A stretch of 64,000 bases of DNA, taken from the NCBI RefSeq assembly GCF_001043025.1, contig NZ_JYLD01000001.1, positions 372,001 through 436,000 on the forward strand. The letters run 5' to 3'. This DNA comes from Pseudomonas helleri (GTDB lineage: Bacteria > Pseudomonadota > Gammaproteobacteria > Pseudomonadales > Pseudomonadaceae). Below, one piece after another: positions 19,049 through 28,951 of this stretch. Position 1 is the stretch's first letter. Every line of letters begins with the position of its first letter. The notes below the pieces were generated by a model. That model was given only the letters and a program-made list of their open reading frames with translations, made no database searches and was not told the DNA's origin. A program made the translations under genes and the position numbers.

Positions 19049-20362
19049 TTAAACGGCGCCGCGCGGCAACATCAAACCCAGCGGCAGCCGGACTCTGGCT
19101 TCCAGGCCACCGCCAGCACGGTTACGCAACTCAACGTTGCCGCCGTGCATGGAGGCGATACGTTTAACAATCGCCAGGCCCAAGCCAGTGCCTTTGCCGC
19201 CTCGGGCACGATCACCGCGAATAAACGGGTTGAAGATGTCTTCAAGCTCGGACGGGTCAATGCCTGCACCGCGGTCCATCACACTCAGCACCACGTAAGG
19301 CGCGCTGGTATCGCCAGACACATAGGCGGCCACTTCAACGTCATCCCCCGCATGGTGCAAGGCGTTGCCGATCAAGTTATTGAGCAGGCGCTTCATCGAT
19401 ACCCGACGCAACGCAAACGGCTGAATGGGCTGCAAACGCAAGCGCACCTGTTCGTCATTCTGGTTATACGGCGCAACGACTTCGCGGATCAGTTCGCACA
19501 GGTCAACTTCTTCAACCGGCTCATCGCGACCGTCGCGGATAAACGCCAAAAATTGATCCAAAATGGCGTCCATGTCTTCAATGTCGCGCACCATGTCGTC
19601 GGTCAGGTCGTTGTGGTTGCCCATCAACTCCAGCGACAAACGCAAACGCGTCAACGGCGTGCGCAAGTCATGGGACACACCCGCCAGCATCAGTTCGCGC
19701 TCGCGGCCTGCCTGTTCCACATCTTCAGCCATCTGGTTGAAGGCGCTGTACACCTCGGTCATTTCGCTCGGTGTATCACTGATCGGCAGGCGCACACTGC
19801 GCCCCTGCCCCAACTGCCTGGCCGCATAAACCAGCCGCTTAAGTGGCTGATTGAGCTGGCTGACGAAAATCCACGCCGAAGCGGTGGATAACAACCCGAT
19901 GGCCAGGAACCAGCCCAGTACGCTCCAGATTTTTTGCCCACGCAGCGGGTGCGGGTACAACGGTACCTTTAGCCAGCCATCGCCCAGGCTCGGCGCTCGT
20001 ACCCACAGCGCCGGAGGCGAGTGCATGCGCAAACGCACTTCGGTGTCGGCACCCAGTTCGGCCTGCATCTGACGCTCGTAAATCTCGCTGTAAGGCCAGT
20101 GTTGCTCGCCTTCTGGTACCCCGCCGCCCACCACACGCGTCAGCGTTGCGGCATCGGCGATCTTGGCGCGGTTCTCTTCATCAGCTGCCCAATAGGCGCG
20201 CAGCACCAGGCCCACGCCGTGGCTGTATTGGCGGTCGACCAACATATCTTCGTTCATCAACAGATAAACCAGGGTCAATGCCTTGGAGAACAGGACGACG
20301 ATGAGCACCAGCCAGAGGGTGCGGGAGAAAAAACTTTGGGGGAACCACAGAGGGGTTTTCAT
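19049..20362 (-). CDS. envZ: EnvZ-type sensor histidine kinase (AmgS)
   Basis: A 437-residue inner-membrane kinase. Two membrane segments lie near residues 13-35 and 155-175, flanking a periplasmic domain. A HAMP linker follows, then the His-box AGVSHDLRTPLTR near residue 230 with the phosphorylated His, and ATP-binding motifs NLIGNALHHAG and GTGLGLAIV. The ATG at 20362 was chosen over an upstream start because the hydrophobic N-terminus begins there. It follows ompR by 111 bases. In P. aeruginosa the orthologous pair is called AmgRS and responds to envelope stress and aminoglycosides. Confidence 0.95.
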   Translation of the reverse strand: MKTPLWFPQSFFSRTLWLVLIVVLFSKALTLVYLLMNEDMLVDRQYSHGVGLVLRAYWAADEENRAKIADAATLTRVVGGGVPEGEQHWPYSEIYERQMQAELGADTEVRLRMHSPPALWVRAPSLGDGWLKVPLYPHPLRGQKIWSVLGWFLAIGLLSTASAWIFVSQLNQPLKRLVYAARQLGQGRSVRLPISDTPSEMTEVYSAFNQMAEDVEQAGRERELMLAGVSHDLRTPLTRLRLSLELMGNHNDLTDDMVRDIEDMDAILDQFLAFIRDGRDEPVEEVDLCELIREVVAPYNQNDEQVRLRLQPIQPFALRRVSMKRLLNNLIGNALHHAGDDVEVAAYVSGDTSAPYVVLSVMDRGAGIDPSELEDIFNPFIRGDRARGGKGTGLGLAIVKRIASMHGGNVELRNRAGGGLEARVRLPLGLMLPRGAV

Positions 20363-20473
20363 AGATGGCGCTTTACACGTTGCAGGGACGAGTACCAAGA
20401 CCCGCAATAGAATGAAGTGCGAGCCACCCGGCGCCCTAAGGCCACTGGGTGACTCGCGCCTGCACAGGCGACA

Positions 20474-21214
20474 TCACTTGGTTGCGTTGCCATCCGGCAC
20501 GAACACATAACCGACACCCCAGACCGTCTGGATGTAGCGCGGTTTGGAAGGGTCCGGCTCGATCATGCGGCGCAGGCGGGAGATTTGAACGTCGATTGAA
20601 CGCTCCAGTGCATCCCACTCACGGCCACGGGCCAGGTTCATCAGCTTGTCGCGGGTCAACGGCTCGCGCGCATGCATGACCAACGCCTTGAGTACGGCAA
20701 ACTCACCGGTGGTGAGCATGTGTACTTCATCGCCACGCTTGAGCTCGCGCGTGGCCAGGGATAACTCGTAATCACCAAAGGTGACGCTTTCGTCTTCGCT
20801 GCCCGGAGCCCCCGGTACAGGCGAGGCCTGGCGGCGCAGAACTGCCTTTACCCGAGCCATCAGTTCGTCAGGGTTGAAGGGTTTGGACAGATAATCGTCG
20901 GCCCCCAGTTCAAGCCCTTTGATACGGCTCAGTTCGTCGCCTTTGGCCGTCAGCATGATGATCGGTATCTGGTTGTTGCCTGCACGCAGTCGACGGCACG
21001 CAGACAGCCCGTCTTCGCCGGGCAGCATCAGGTCCAGTACTACCAGGTTAAATACCTCACGAGCCAGCAAACGGTCCATTTGCTCGACGTTCGGCACAGC
21101 GCGGGCGCGGTAGCCCTTGCTGACGAAGAAACGCTCCAGCAGGCTGCTCAGCCCTGGATCGTCATCAACGATAAGAATTTTTTCGCCTTCAGCCGTTTGT
21201 GCAGTGCTGCTCAT
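20474..21214 (-). CDS. ompR: OmpR-type response regulator (AmgR)
   Basis: A 246-residue regulator. The receiver domain carries the acidic pair DDD near residue 17, the phosphorylated Asp in VVLDLMLPGEDG near 60, and Lys in LSKPFNP near 110. The C-terminal winged helix (from about 145) ends with RYIQTVWGVGYVF. AGGAG precedes the ATG. It is the first gene of the ompR-envZ unit and is transcribed away from tex. Confidence 0.96.
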   Translation of the reverse strand: MSSTAQTAEGEKILIVDDDPGLSSLLERFFVSKGYRARAVPNVEQMDRLLAREVFNLVVLDLMLPGEDGLSACRRLRAGNNQIPIIMLTAKGDELSRIKGLELGADDYLSKPFNPDELMARVKAVLRRQASPVPGAPGSEDESVTFGDYELSLATRELKRGDEVHMLTTGEFAVLKALVMHAREPLTRDKLMNLARGREWDALERSIDVQISRLRRMIEPDPSKPRYIQTVWGVGYVFVPDGNATK

Positions 21215-21417
21215 TAGATGCTCCTGTGATCTCGGCGCGCATTATGGCTTAGCTGCTGTTATACGCATCGTGTGCATTGTTAGCAGATTTTTCCTTCACG
21301 GCCAGTGCGCCGAGTATAGCGGGTGAAGTGCGCAATCCCCTGAATCCGGGAACGCTGGTTATAATGCGCCGCCTTTTGTGTCAGGCAATCTCGGTTTTTC
21401 AAACATTGCGCCAGGAT

Positions 21418-21570
21418 TTATTTTTTCAATGCCTGCCGTAATTTGCTGATTTCACGGGTCAACAGGCTGCCCTTTTGGCCCAGGTAGCGGCGCCCTTCGG
21501 GCCGCTCAACCAGTCTCGCAAGCCTTACAGCCCGGGCCTGCGAGCCTGCATCACAATTTGTCAGGTGGTT
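21418..21570 (-). other. Open frame in the ompR-tex gap, possible small protein
   Basis: The 358-base space between ompR and tex holds little else. On the minus strand a 50-codon frame ends at 21418 and its last part reads [17 protein letters not shown], which looks like a real amphipathic C-terminal helix. The frame has no ATG, GTG or TTG in a place that would leave a sensible protein. It is either a decayed gene, a small protein with an unusual start, or chance. A GC-rich hairpin (GCGGCGCCC-TTC-GGGCCGC) lies within it near 21487. Confidence 0.2.
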
Positions 21571-21572
21571 TT

Positions 21573-23894
21573 ATGGACAGCATCAACAGCCGCATCGCCG
21601 AAGAACTTGGCGTGCGCCCGCAGCAGGTCGAAGCGGCCGTCGCTCTTCTGGATGAAGGCTCCACCGTACCCTTCATCTCTCGCTACCGTAAGGAAGTGAC
21701 AGGCAGCCTGGATGACACCCAGTTACGTCATCTGGAAGAACGCTTGCGCTACCTGCGTGAACTCGACGAACGGCGTATCAGCATCCTCGCCAGCATCGAA
21801 GAACAAGGCAAATTGACGCCTGAGCTGGCCCGCGACATCAAGCTGGCCGACACCAAGACCCGCCTCGAAGACTTGTATCTGCCTTACAAGCAAAAGCGCC
21901 GCACCAAGGGCCAGATCGCCCTGGAAGCCGGTCTCGGCGAACTGGCTGACGGCCTGTTCAACGACCCCAACCTCAGCCCGGACACCGAAGCCGCACGTTT
22001 TGTTGACGCCGAAAAAGGCGTGGCAGACGTCAAGGCTGCCCTCGATGGCGCCAAGTACATCCTCATGGAGCGCTTCGCCGAAGACGCCAGCCTGCTGGAT
22101 AAACTGCGCAGCTTCTTGAAGCAGGAAGCCACCCTCAGCGCCCGCGTTATCGCTGGCAAAGAGGAAGAAGGCGCCAAGTTCCGCGATTACTTCGAACACG
22201 ACGAACCGCTCAAAAGCATGCCGTCACACCGCGCGCTGGCGATTTTCCGGGGCCGCAACGAAGGCATCCTCAGCTCGTCGCTCAAGGTCGGTGAAGAACT
22301 GCCCGGCACCATGCACCCTGGCGAAATGATGATTGCCCAGCGCTTCGGCCTGGAAAACCAAAACCGCCCGGCAGACAAATGGCTGAGCGAAGTGGTGCGC
22401 TGGACCTGGAAGGTCAAGCTCTACACTCACCTCGAAACCGACCTGCTGGGTGAACTGCGCGACGCCGCAGAAACCGAAGCGATCAACGTGTTTGCCCACA
22501 ACCTGCACGACCTGTTGCTGGCCGCCCCTGCTGGCCCGCGTGCCACGCTGGGCCTGGACCCGGGCCTGCGCACCGGCTGCAAGATCGCCGTGGTCGATGC
22601 CACCGGCAAACTGCTTGAGCACGCCACGGTGTACCCGCACGTGCCGCACAACAAGTGGGATCAGACCATCGCGATCATGGCCGCCCTGTGCGCCAAGCAT
22701 TCGGTTGAGCTGATCGCCATCGGCAACGGCACCGCCAGCCGCGAAAGCGACAAGTTGGCCCTTGAGCTGATCAAAAAATACCCGGCCCTGAAAGTCACCA
22801 AAGTGATGGTGTCCGAAGCCGGTGCATCGGTGTACTCGGCCTCTGAACTGGCCGCCAAGGAATTCCCGGACCTCGACGTGTCGATCCGTGGCGCCGTGTC
22901 GATCGCCCGCCGCCTGCAAGATCCGCTGGCCGAGCTGGTGAAAATCGACCCTAAATCCATTGGTGTCGGCCAATACCAGCACGACGTGTCCCAGCTCAAA
23001 CTGGCACGCGGCCTGGACGCCGTGGTCGAGGACTGCGTAAACGCCGTGGGCGTGGACGTGAACACCGCCTCGGTCGCGCTGCTGGCGCGTATTTCCGGCC
23101 TTAACGCCACCCTGGCGCAAAACATCGTGGCCCACCGCGATGAAAACGGCGCCTTCAAAACCCGTGCGGCGCTGAAAAAAGTCAGCCGTCTGGGCGAAAA
23201 AACCTTCGAACAGGCCGCCGGTTTCTTGCGCGTCATGAACGGTGACAACCCGCTCGACGCCTCAGCCGTTCACCCGGAAGCCTACCCGCTGGTCAAGCGC
23301 ATCGCCTCGGACACCGAGCGTGACATTCGCTCGCTGATCGGCGACGCCGGCTTCCTCAAGCGTCTGGACCCGAAGAAATTCACCGACGAAACCTTCGGCC
23401 TGCCGACCGTCACCGACATCCTGCAAGAGCTGGAAAAGCCCGGCCGCGACCCGCGTCCCGAGTTCAAGACGGCAGAGTTCCAGGAAGGGGTTGAAGACCT
23501 TAAAGACCTGGAGCTGGGGATGATCCTCGAAGGCGTGGTCACCAACGTGACCAACTTCGGTGCGTTCGTCGATATCGGCGTGCATCAGGACGGTTTGGTG
23601 CACATCTCGGCCTTGTCCGAGAAGTTCATCAAAGACCCGCGTGAAGCCGTTAAAGCCGGTGACGTGGTCAAGGTCAAGGTCATGGAAGTCGACATCCCGC
23701 GCAAACGCGTTGGCCTGTCGATGCGCATGAGCGATACCCCCGGCGAGAAAATCGACGGCGCGCGCGGTGCCCGCCCAGGTTCGGCGCCTCGTCAGCAACA
23801 CTCGGCCCCACGCAAGGAAACAGTCGCCGCTGCCCCGGCCAACAACGCAATGGCTTCGCTGTTCGCCAATGCCAAACAGCTGAAGAAACGCTAA
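21573..23894 (+). CDS. tex: Tex-family transcription accessory protein
   Basis: A 773-residue cytoplasmic nucleic-acid-binding protein. The N-terminal helical domain ([14 protein letters not shown]) is followed by a YqgF-like RNase-H fold ([17 protein letters not shown] near residue 328), helix-hairpin-helix motifs (near 510-560), and a C-terminal S1 RNA-binding domain ([19 protein letters not shown] near residue 652). The ATG at 21573 has AGGTGG upstream. The C-terminus carries a low-complexity tail after the S1 domain. Its exact role is unsettled; it is linked to transcription and virulence gene expression in several genera. Confidence 0.95.
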   Translation: MDSINSRIAEELGVRPQQVEAAVALLDEGSTVPFISRYRKEVTGSLDDTQLRHLEERLRYLRELDERRISILASIEEQGKLTPELARDIKLADTKTRLEDLYLPYKQKRRTKGQIALEAGLGELADGLFNDPNLSPDTEAARFVDAEKGVADVKAALDGAKYILMERFAEDASLLDKLRSFLKQEATLSARVIAGKEEEGAKFRDYFEHDEPLKSMPSHRALAIFRGRNEGILSSSLKVGEELPGTMHPGEMMIAQRFGLENQNRPADKWLSEVVRWTWKVKLYTHLETDLLGELRDAAETEAINVFAHNLHDLLLAAPAGPRATLGLDPGLRTGCKIAVVDATGKLLEHATVYPHVPHNKWDQTIAIMAALCAKHSVELIAIGNGTASRESDKLALELIKKYPALKVTKVMVSEAGASVYSASELAAKEFPDLDVSIRGAVSIARRLQDPLAELVKIDPKSIGVGQYQHDVSQLKLARGLDAVVEDCVNAVGVDVNTASVALLARISGLNATLAQNIVAHRDENGAFKTRAALKKVSRLGEKTFEQAAGFLRVMNGDNPLDASAVHPEAYPLVKRIASDTERDIRSLIGDAGFLKRLDPKKFTDETFGLPTVTDILQELEKPGRDPRPEFKTAEFQEGVEDLKDLELGMILEGVVTNVTNFGAFVDIGVHQDGLVHISALSEKFIKDPREAVKAGDVVKVKVMEVDIPRKRVGLSMRMSDTPGEKIDGARGARPGSAPRQQHSAPRKETVAAAPANNAMASLFANAKQLKKR

Positions 23895-24277
23895 TGACGC
23901 TGCCTGAGGGTTTGACCCAAAGCGCGTTCAGCGAGTTGATCGGCTGCCGCGTCGAGTCGGTGGAAGATGGCATTGCGCACGTCGCGCTTAGCCTTGAGCC
24001 GCAGTTGCGCAACCGTGGCGGCAAAATGCACGGTGGGGTGATTTTCAGCCTGGTCGACATCACCATGGGGCTGGCCTGTTCCGGCGCCCATGGTTTTGAC
24101 CGCCAAAGCGTGACGATCGAGTGCAAGATCAACTACTTGCGCTCCGTTTCCGATGGCGATGTGCTGTGCATCGCCAAGGTCATCCACCCCGGCCGACGGA
24201 CGTTTGTCGTCGAAGCGGACGTCATGCAAGGCGACAAACTGGTCGCTAAAGCACAAGGCACGTTCGCTGTCCTGTAG
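23894..24277 (+). CDS. PaaI-type hotdog thioesterase
   Basis: A 127-residue single hotdog domain. The catalytic region GGKMHGGVIFSLVDITMG (residues 36-53) is the PaaI/YbgC-type HGG motif with the acidic Asp on the following helix. It probably hydrolyses an aromatic or medium-chain acyl-CoA; the substrate cannot be read from sequence. Its ATG shares one base with the tex stop (TAATG), so the two genes are coupled. Confidence 0.88.
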   Translation: MTLPEGLTQSAFSELIGCRVESVEDGIAHVALSLEPQLRNRGGKMHGGVIFSLVDITMGLACSGAHGFDRQSVTIECKINYLRSVSDGDVLCIAKVIHPGRRTFVVEADVMQGDKLVAKAQGTFAVL

Positions 24278-24300
24278 CGGTCATCAGGTCATTTGAGTTA

Positions 24301-24330
24301 ATTTCGGCACTGTGAAAGCAGTGCCGAAAT
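24301..24330. terminator. Perfect 12-base hairpin after the thioesterase gene
   Basis: ATTTCGGCACTG and its exact complement around the loop TGAAAG. It lies 24 bases after the thioesterase stop and before gshA. A U-run is missing, so it may be a weak terminator, an RNA processing signal or a protein site. Confidence 0.45.
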
Positions 24331-24476
24331 GCGCTCGGAGCGCCGTAATACCGAAACAGGGACGGGGCTGAGCATCACCCCTACAAAGCCAGGCGACCAC
24401 GCCGGTATAACTTCACCCTTGTAGACCGTCCTGACCACCCCCATATTGGGGCGACTGACGCGTGAAGGAATCTAAC

Positions 24477-26060
24477 TTGAGCGAACTTCTCAACCGCCGC
24501 CTGAACTTACTTGGCGAGCGCACACACCTCTCTTTGCTCGAGCAGTGCCTGCATGGTATCGAGCGCGAATGCCTGCGCGTAACGGCCGATGCACGACTGG
24601 CGCAGACCCCGCATCCTGAAGAACTGGGGTCGGCGCTGACCAACGACCAAATCACCACAGACTATTCCGAGTCGCTGCTGGAGTTCATTACCCCGGCCCT
24701 GCCCGACCCTGCGGACACGCTGGCCAGCCTCGACAAGATTCACCGTTTTGCCTACAGCAAACTTGGTAACGAGTTCCTGTGGAGCCCTTCGATGCCGTGC
24801 CCGTTGCCGGCTGAAGAAGACATCCCGATTGCCTACTACGGCACGTCCAACATCGGTCAGCTCAAGTACGTGTACCGCAAAGGCCTGGCTCTGCGTTACG
24901 GCAAGACCATGCAGTGCATCGCCGGGATCCACTACAACTTCAGCCTGCCTGAAGCCCTGTGGCCGGTGCTCAAGCAAGCAGAGGGCTTTGTCGGTACCGA
25001 CCGTGATTACCAGTCGGACGCCTACATCGCGCTGATTCGTAACTTCCGCCGTTACAGCTGGTTGCTGATGTACTTGTTTGGCGCCTCACCTGCGCTGGAT
25101 GCCGGCTTCTTGCGCGGCCGTTCGCACCAGTTGGAGCAACTGGATGCCGACACGCTGTACCTGCCGTTCGCCACCAGCCTGCGCATGAGCGACCTGGGTT
25201 ACCAGAGCAACGCCCAGGCGGGCCTCACGCCTTGCTACAACAACCTCGACAGCTACATCGACAGCCTGCGCAAGGCCGTGGCGACGCCGTACCCGCCGTA
25301 TGTCGAGATCGGTACGCACAAAGATGGCGAATGGGTGCAACTGAACACCAACATTCTGCAAATCGAAAACGAGTACTACTCCAACATTCGCCCCAAGCGC
25401 GTGACCTACACCGGCGAGCGCCCGATCCAGGCCCTGGTGGCCCGTGGCGTGCAGTACGTTGAAGTGCGCCTGCTGGACATCAACCCGTTCCTGCCGGTGG
25501 GCATCGACCTGCCGCAAGCGCGCTTCCTGGACGCCTTCCTGCTGTATTGCGCACTGCAAGAGAGCCCGCAGTTCGAGAGCAGCGAATGCGGCAACTGCAC
25601 TTCCAACTTCTTGAGCGTGGTCAAAGAAGGTCGCCGTCCGGGCCTGCAATTGCAGCGTCAGGGCCAAGCGGTCGAACTGAAAGAGTGGGCGGCAGAACTG
25701 CTGGAAAAAATCGCCCCGGTAGCGGCGTTACTGGACCAAGTGCATGGCGGCGACGCCCACAGCAAGGCGCTGGACGATCAGTTTGCCAAGGTTAAGGACG
25801 TGTCCCTGACCCCGTCGGCCAAAGTGTTGGCCAGCATGACTGAACACAAAGAAAGCTTCGCCCAGTTTTCGATGCGCCAGAGCCAGGCCCACGCGGAGTA
25901 CTTCCGCGACACCCCGCTGAGCCAGGAAGACCAGGCAGCCTTCGAAGCCAAAGCCAAGCAATCGCTACTCGAACAAGCCGAGACCGAGAAAATCGAAGAA
26001 GGTGATTTCGACCTGTTCGTGGCCTCGTACCAGGCGAGTATTTTGGCGATCAGTAACTAA
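24477..26060 (+). CDS. gshA: Glutamate-cysteine ligase
   Basis: First and rate-limiting step of glutathione synthesis, joining L-glutamate to L-cysteine with ATP. The 527 residues match the proteobacterial GshA family. Visible landmarks are GIERECLRV near residue 27, [14 protein letters not shown] near 61, and GIHYNFSLP near 147. The start is TTG at 24477 with AAGGA seven bases upstream. A GTG five codons earlier is possible but sits on the ribosome-binding site itself. GrxC at 46822 uses the product glutathione. Confidence 0.95.
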   Translation: MSELLNRRLNLLGERTHLSLLEQCLHGIERECLRVTADARLAQTPHPEELGSALTNDQITTDYSESLLEFITPALPDPADTLASLDKIHRFAYSKLGNEFLWSPSMPCPLPAEEDIPIAYYGTSNIGQLKYVYRKGLALRYGKTMQCIAGIHYNFSLPEALWPVLKQAEGFVGTDRDYQSDAYIALIRNFRRYSWLLMYLFGASPALDAGFLRGRSHQLEQLDADTLYLPFATSLRMSDLGYQSNAQAGLTPCYNNLDSYIDSLRKAVATPYPPYVEIGTHKDGEWVQLNTNILQIENEYYSNIRPKRVTYTGERPIQALVARGVQYVEVRLLDINPFLPVGIDLPQARFLDAFLLYCALQESPQFESSECGNCTSNFLSVVKEGRRPGLQLQRQGQAVELKEWAAELLEKIAPVAALLDQVHGGDAHSKALDDQFAKVKDVSLTPSAKVLASMTEHKESFAQFSMRQSQAHAEYFRDTPLSQEDQAAFEAKAKQSLLEQAETEKIEEGDFDLFVASYQASILAISN

Positions 26061-26061
26061 G

Positions 26062-26090
26062 GCGACACAGCGACACAGCGACACAGCGAC
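26062..26090. repeat. Tandem 8-base repeat
   Basis: Three copies of GCGACACA followed by GCGAC, directly after the gshA stop codon. It runs into the family C repeat that follows. A short tandem of this kind can vary in copy number between strains. Confidence 0.85.
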
Positions 26091-26093
26091 TCT

Positions 26094-26195
26094 GTAGTCG
26101 CTGTCGAGGCACGAAGGCTGCGATGCGGGCCGCAGGACCGCCGTCCAGGGTCGCTTCGCAACCCATCGCAGCCTTCGTGCCTCGTCAGCGGCTAC
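26094..26195. repeat. REP palindrome pair, family C variant
   Basis: Outer arms GTAGTCGCTG and CAGCGGCTAC with inner arms CGAGGCACGAAGGCTGCGAT and complement. It lies between the convergent genes gshA and argA. Related elements occur at 32610 and 49181. Confidence 0.85.
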
Positions 26196-26209
26196 AGGCC
26201 TTGTATGTT

Positions 26210-27508
26210 TTACAGCGCCTTTTCAAAGATCTTGGAGTTGCGCTGGAAGTTGTACAGCGACGCCCGCGCTGCTGGCAGGCGTTCGACGCTGCTGGGTTCA
26301 AAGCCGCGCTCGCGGAACCAGTGAGCCGTGCGTGTCGTGAGGACGAACAGGGTTTTCAGCCCCTGCGCCCGTGCACGGCTTTCGATGCGCTCCAGCAACT
26401 CATCACCCCGACGGCCATGACGGTACTCCGGGTTGACCGCCAAGCACGCCAGTTCACCGGCATCCGAATCCGCAATCTGATACAGCGCCGCGCAGGCGAT
26501 GATCATGCCTTCACGCTCAACCACGCTGAATTGCTCGATTTCACGCTCCAGCACTTCCCGTGAACGGCGCACCAAGATGCCCTGCTCTTCCAGCGGGCTG
26601 ATCAGGTCCAGCAAACCGCCCACGTCTTCAATCGCCGCTTCGCGGGTGACTTCGAATTGTTCCTGGGCAACCAGGGTGCCGCCGCCGTGGCGGGTAAACA
26701 GTTCGGTCAGCAGCGCACCGTCTTCGGCATAGCTGACGATGTGGCTGCGGGCCACACCACCGCTGCACGCCTCGGCAGCCGCTTCAAGCAATTCCGCCTG
26801 GTAATCGCTGCCCAGTCGCTTCATGTGCGCCGGGATTTGCTGTGGCCGCAACTCACGCACCAACCGCCCTTGTTCATCGAGCAACCCGGACTCAGCGCCA
26901 AACAGCAGCAGTTTGTCAGCGCCCAGGTCAATGGCGGCGCGGGTGGCGACGTCTTCGCAGGCCAGATTGAAGGTTTCGCCGGTGGGCGAGTAGCCCAAGG
27001 GCGACAGCAGCACGATGGAGCGCTCGTCCAGCAGGCGGTTGATGCCCTTGCGGTCGACCCGGCGCACTTCGCCGGTGTGGTGGTAGTCCACGCCATCGAG
27101 CACGCCAATCGGCCGTGCGGTCACCAGGTTGCCGCTGGCCACGCGCAAACGCGAGCCCTGCATGGGCGATGAGGCCATGTCCATGGACAAGCGCGCTTCA
27201 ATTGCGATGCGCAATTGGCCCACGGCGTCCATCACGCACTCCAGCGTCGCAGCATCGGTGATGCGCATGCCTTTGTGGTAATGCGGTTGCAAACCACGGG
27301 CTTCAAGGCGGCTTTCGATTTGCGGGCGCGAGCCATGAACCAGCACCAGCCGCACGCCGAGGCTGTGCAGCAGCACCAGGTCGTGGACGATGTTGCCAAA
27401 GTTGGGGTGCGCTACACCGTCGCCAGGGAGCATGACGACAAAGGTGCAGTCGCGGTGAGCATTGATGTAAGGGGAAGCATGACGCAGCCAGTTAACGTAA
27501 TCGTGCAT
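26210..27508 (-). CDS. argA: N-acetylglutamate synthase
   Basis: Acetylates L-glutamate with acetyl-CoA, the first step of arginine synthesis. The protein is 432 residues. The N-terminal half is an amino-acid-kinase fold (VVMLPGDGVAHPNF near residue 24, where arginine feedback acts) and the C-terminal half is a GNAT acetyltransferase (ACLAVNPEYRHGRRGDELL near residue 365). The ATG at 27508 is the usual start; a TTG six bases earlier is less likely. It lies 135 bases downstream of argE on the same strand. Confidence 0.96.
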   Translation of the reverse strand: MHDYVNWLRHASPYINAHRDCTFVVMLPGDGVAHPNFGNIVHDLVLLHSLGVRLVLVHGSRPQIESRLEARGLQPHYHKGMRITDAATLECVMDAVGQLRIAIEARLSMDMASSPMQGSRLRVASGNLVTARPIGVLDGVDYHHTGEVRRVDRKGINRLLDERSIVLLSPLGYSPTGETFNLACEDVATRAAIDLGADKLLLFGAESGLLDEQGRLVRELRPQQIPAHMKRLGSDYQAELLEAAAEACSGGVARSHIVSYAEDGALLTELFTRHGGGTLVAQEQFEVTREAAIEDVGGLLDLISPLEEQGILVRRSREVLEREIEQFSVVEREGMIIACAALYQIADSDAGELACLAVNPEYRHGRRGDELLERIESRARAQGLKTLFVLTTRTAHWFRERGFEPSSVERLPAARASLYNFQRNSKIFEKAL

Positions 27509-27643
27509 AACCAAAGCCTGTAAAAAATGAGCCGCCTAAAAAGGGCAAAAACAGCAAACGCACAGCAGGCTGGTAGTTATCGTCGAAACAAACTTGGCAA
27601 CACGCGTGCTCTCCTTGTGTATACGGGTCGGGCCTGCGGCCAT

Positions 27644-28795
27644 TTACTGGGCCGGGGTCAGGCAATAATGTTCGATCAGTTGGCTTAATAGACGCACTGT
27701 CGGCTGCAAACGTGACATTTCGAGGTGTTCACCGGGCTGATGCGCGCAGGTGATGTCACCTGGGCCCAACACGATGGTCTCGCAGCCAAGTTGCTGAAGA
27801 TAAGGTGCTTCGGTGCCAAACGCTACTGCTTCGGCGCGATGCCCGGTGAGCCGCTCGGCCACGCGCACCAGTTCGCTGTCAGCCGCCTGCTCGAACGGCG
27901 CCACACCCGCCGCAATCGGGGCAAAGTCGATTTTGACCTGATGGCGCTCGGCCAACGGATCGAGTTTGCTGCGAATGATTGAACGCAACAGCGCCGGGTC
28001 CATGCCTGGCAAAGGCCGCAGGTCGAATTCCAGCGAACATTGGCCACAAATCCGGTTCGGGTTGTCGCCACCATGGATGCAGCCAAAGTTGAGGGTCGGT
28101 TGCGGCACACTGAACTGCGGGTTGCGGTACTCGTTCAGCCATTGCTGGCGCAGCCCTTTAAGCTCGGTGATCGCGTCGTGCATGGCGTCCAGCGCGCTGT
28201 GGCCCAGGCTTGGGTCCGATGAGTGGCCGCTGCGCCCCAAAATATCGATGCGCTCCATCATCACGCCTTTGTGCATGCGGATGGGTTTGAGCCCGGTCGG
28301 TTCACCAATCACCGCGGCACGCCCCAGCGGCCGCCCGGCCTCGACCAGCGCACGCGCACCGGCCATGGAGGTTTCTTCGTCGCAGGTGGCCAGAATCAGC
28401 AGCGGCTGCTTGAACGGTTGGTCCAGCAGCGGGCGCACGGCTTCGATGATCAAGGCGAAAAAGCCCTTCATGTCGCAACTGCCCAGGCCTACCCAGCGAT
28501 TGTCCACTTCGGTCAACTTGAGCGGATCGGTCTGCCACAGGGCTTCGTCATACGGCACCGTGTCGCTGTGGCCGGCCAGTACCAGACCGCCGGGGCCGCT
28601 GCCGAAACTGGCAAGCAAGTTGAACTTGCCAGGGCTGACCTGCTGGATATCGCAACTGAAACCCAACTCACCCAGCCACGTGGCCAGCAAATCGATCACG
28701 GCGCGGTTGGACTGATCCAGATGGGGCTGAGTACAACTGACCGACGGCGTGCCGATCAACGCAGCGAATTGCTCTTTGAGGGACGGTAAGGGCAT
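27644..28795 (-). CDS. argE: Acetylornithine deacetylase (M20 family)
   Basis: A 383-residue zinc hydrolase that removes the acetyl group from N-acetylornithine. M20 ligands are visible: GHSDTVPYD near residue 72, GSCDMKGFFA near 107, DEETSMAGA near 136 and EPTGLKP near 162. The ATG at 28795 has AGGAAG seven bases upstream; the longer frame lacks family similarity in the added part. Pseudomonads also recycle acetyl groups through ArgJ, so the enzyme may act on other N-acyl amino acids. It precedes argA and diverges from the CYTH gene. Confidence 0.9.
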   Translation of the reverse strand: MPLPSLKEQFAALIGTPSVSCTQPHLDQSNRAVIDLLATWLGELGFSCDIQQVSPGKFNLLASFGSGPGGLVLAGHSDTVPYDEALWQTDPLKLTEVDNRWVGLGSCDMKGFFALIIEAVRPLLDQPFKQPLLILATCDEETSMAGARALVEAGRPLGRAAVIGEPTGLKPIRMHKGVMMERIDILGRSGHSSDPSLGHSALDAMHDAITELKGLRQQWLNEYRNPQFSVPQPTLNFGCIHGGDNPNRICGQCSLEFDLRPLPGMDPALLRSIIRSKLDPLAERHQVKIDFAPIAAGVAPFEQAADSELVRVAERLTGHRAEAVAFGTEAPYLQQLGCETIVLGPGDITCAHQPGEHLEMSRLQPTVRLLSQLIEHYCLTPAQ

Positions 28796-28951
28796 GCGCT
28801 GGCTTCCTGTTGGCTGGGCGAGGCCCATCATAGAGCCATCTGCGCCACAGAATAAACCCGCGCGACGCGCCGGGGCGGTGAGTCCTGTACACTGCACGGC
28901 CTTGGCAGCCACACTTTCCCCGGCTGCGCACCGTTCCTGGATTTTCCGGCC

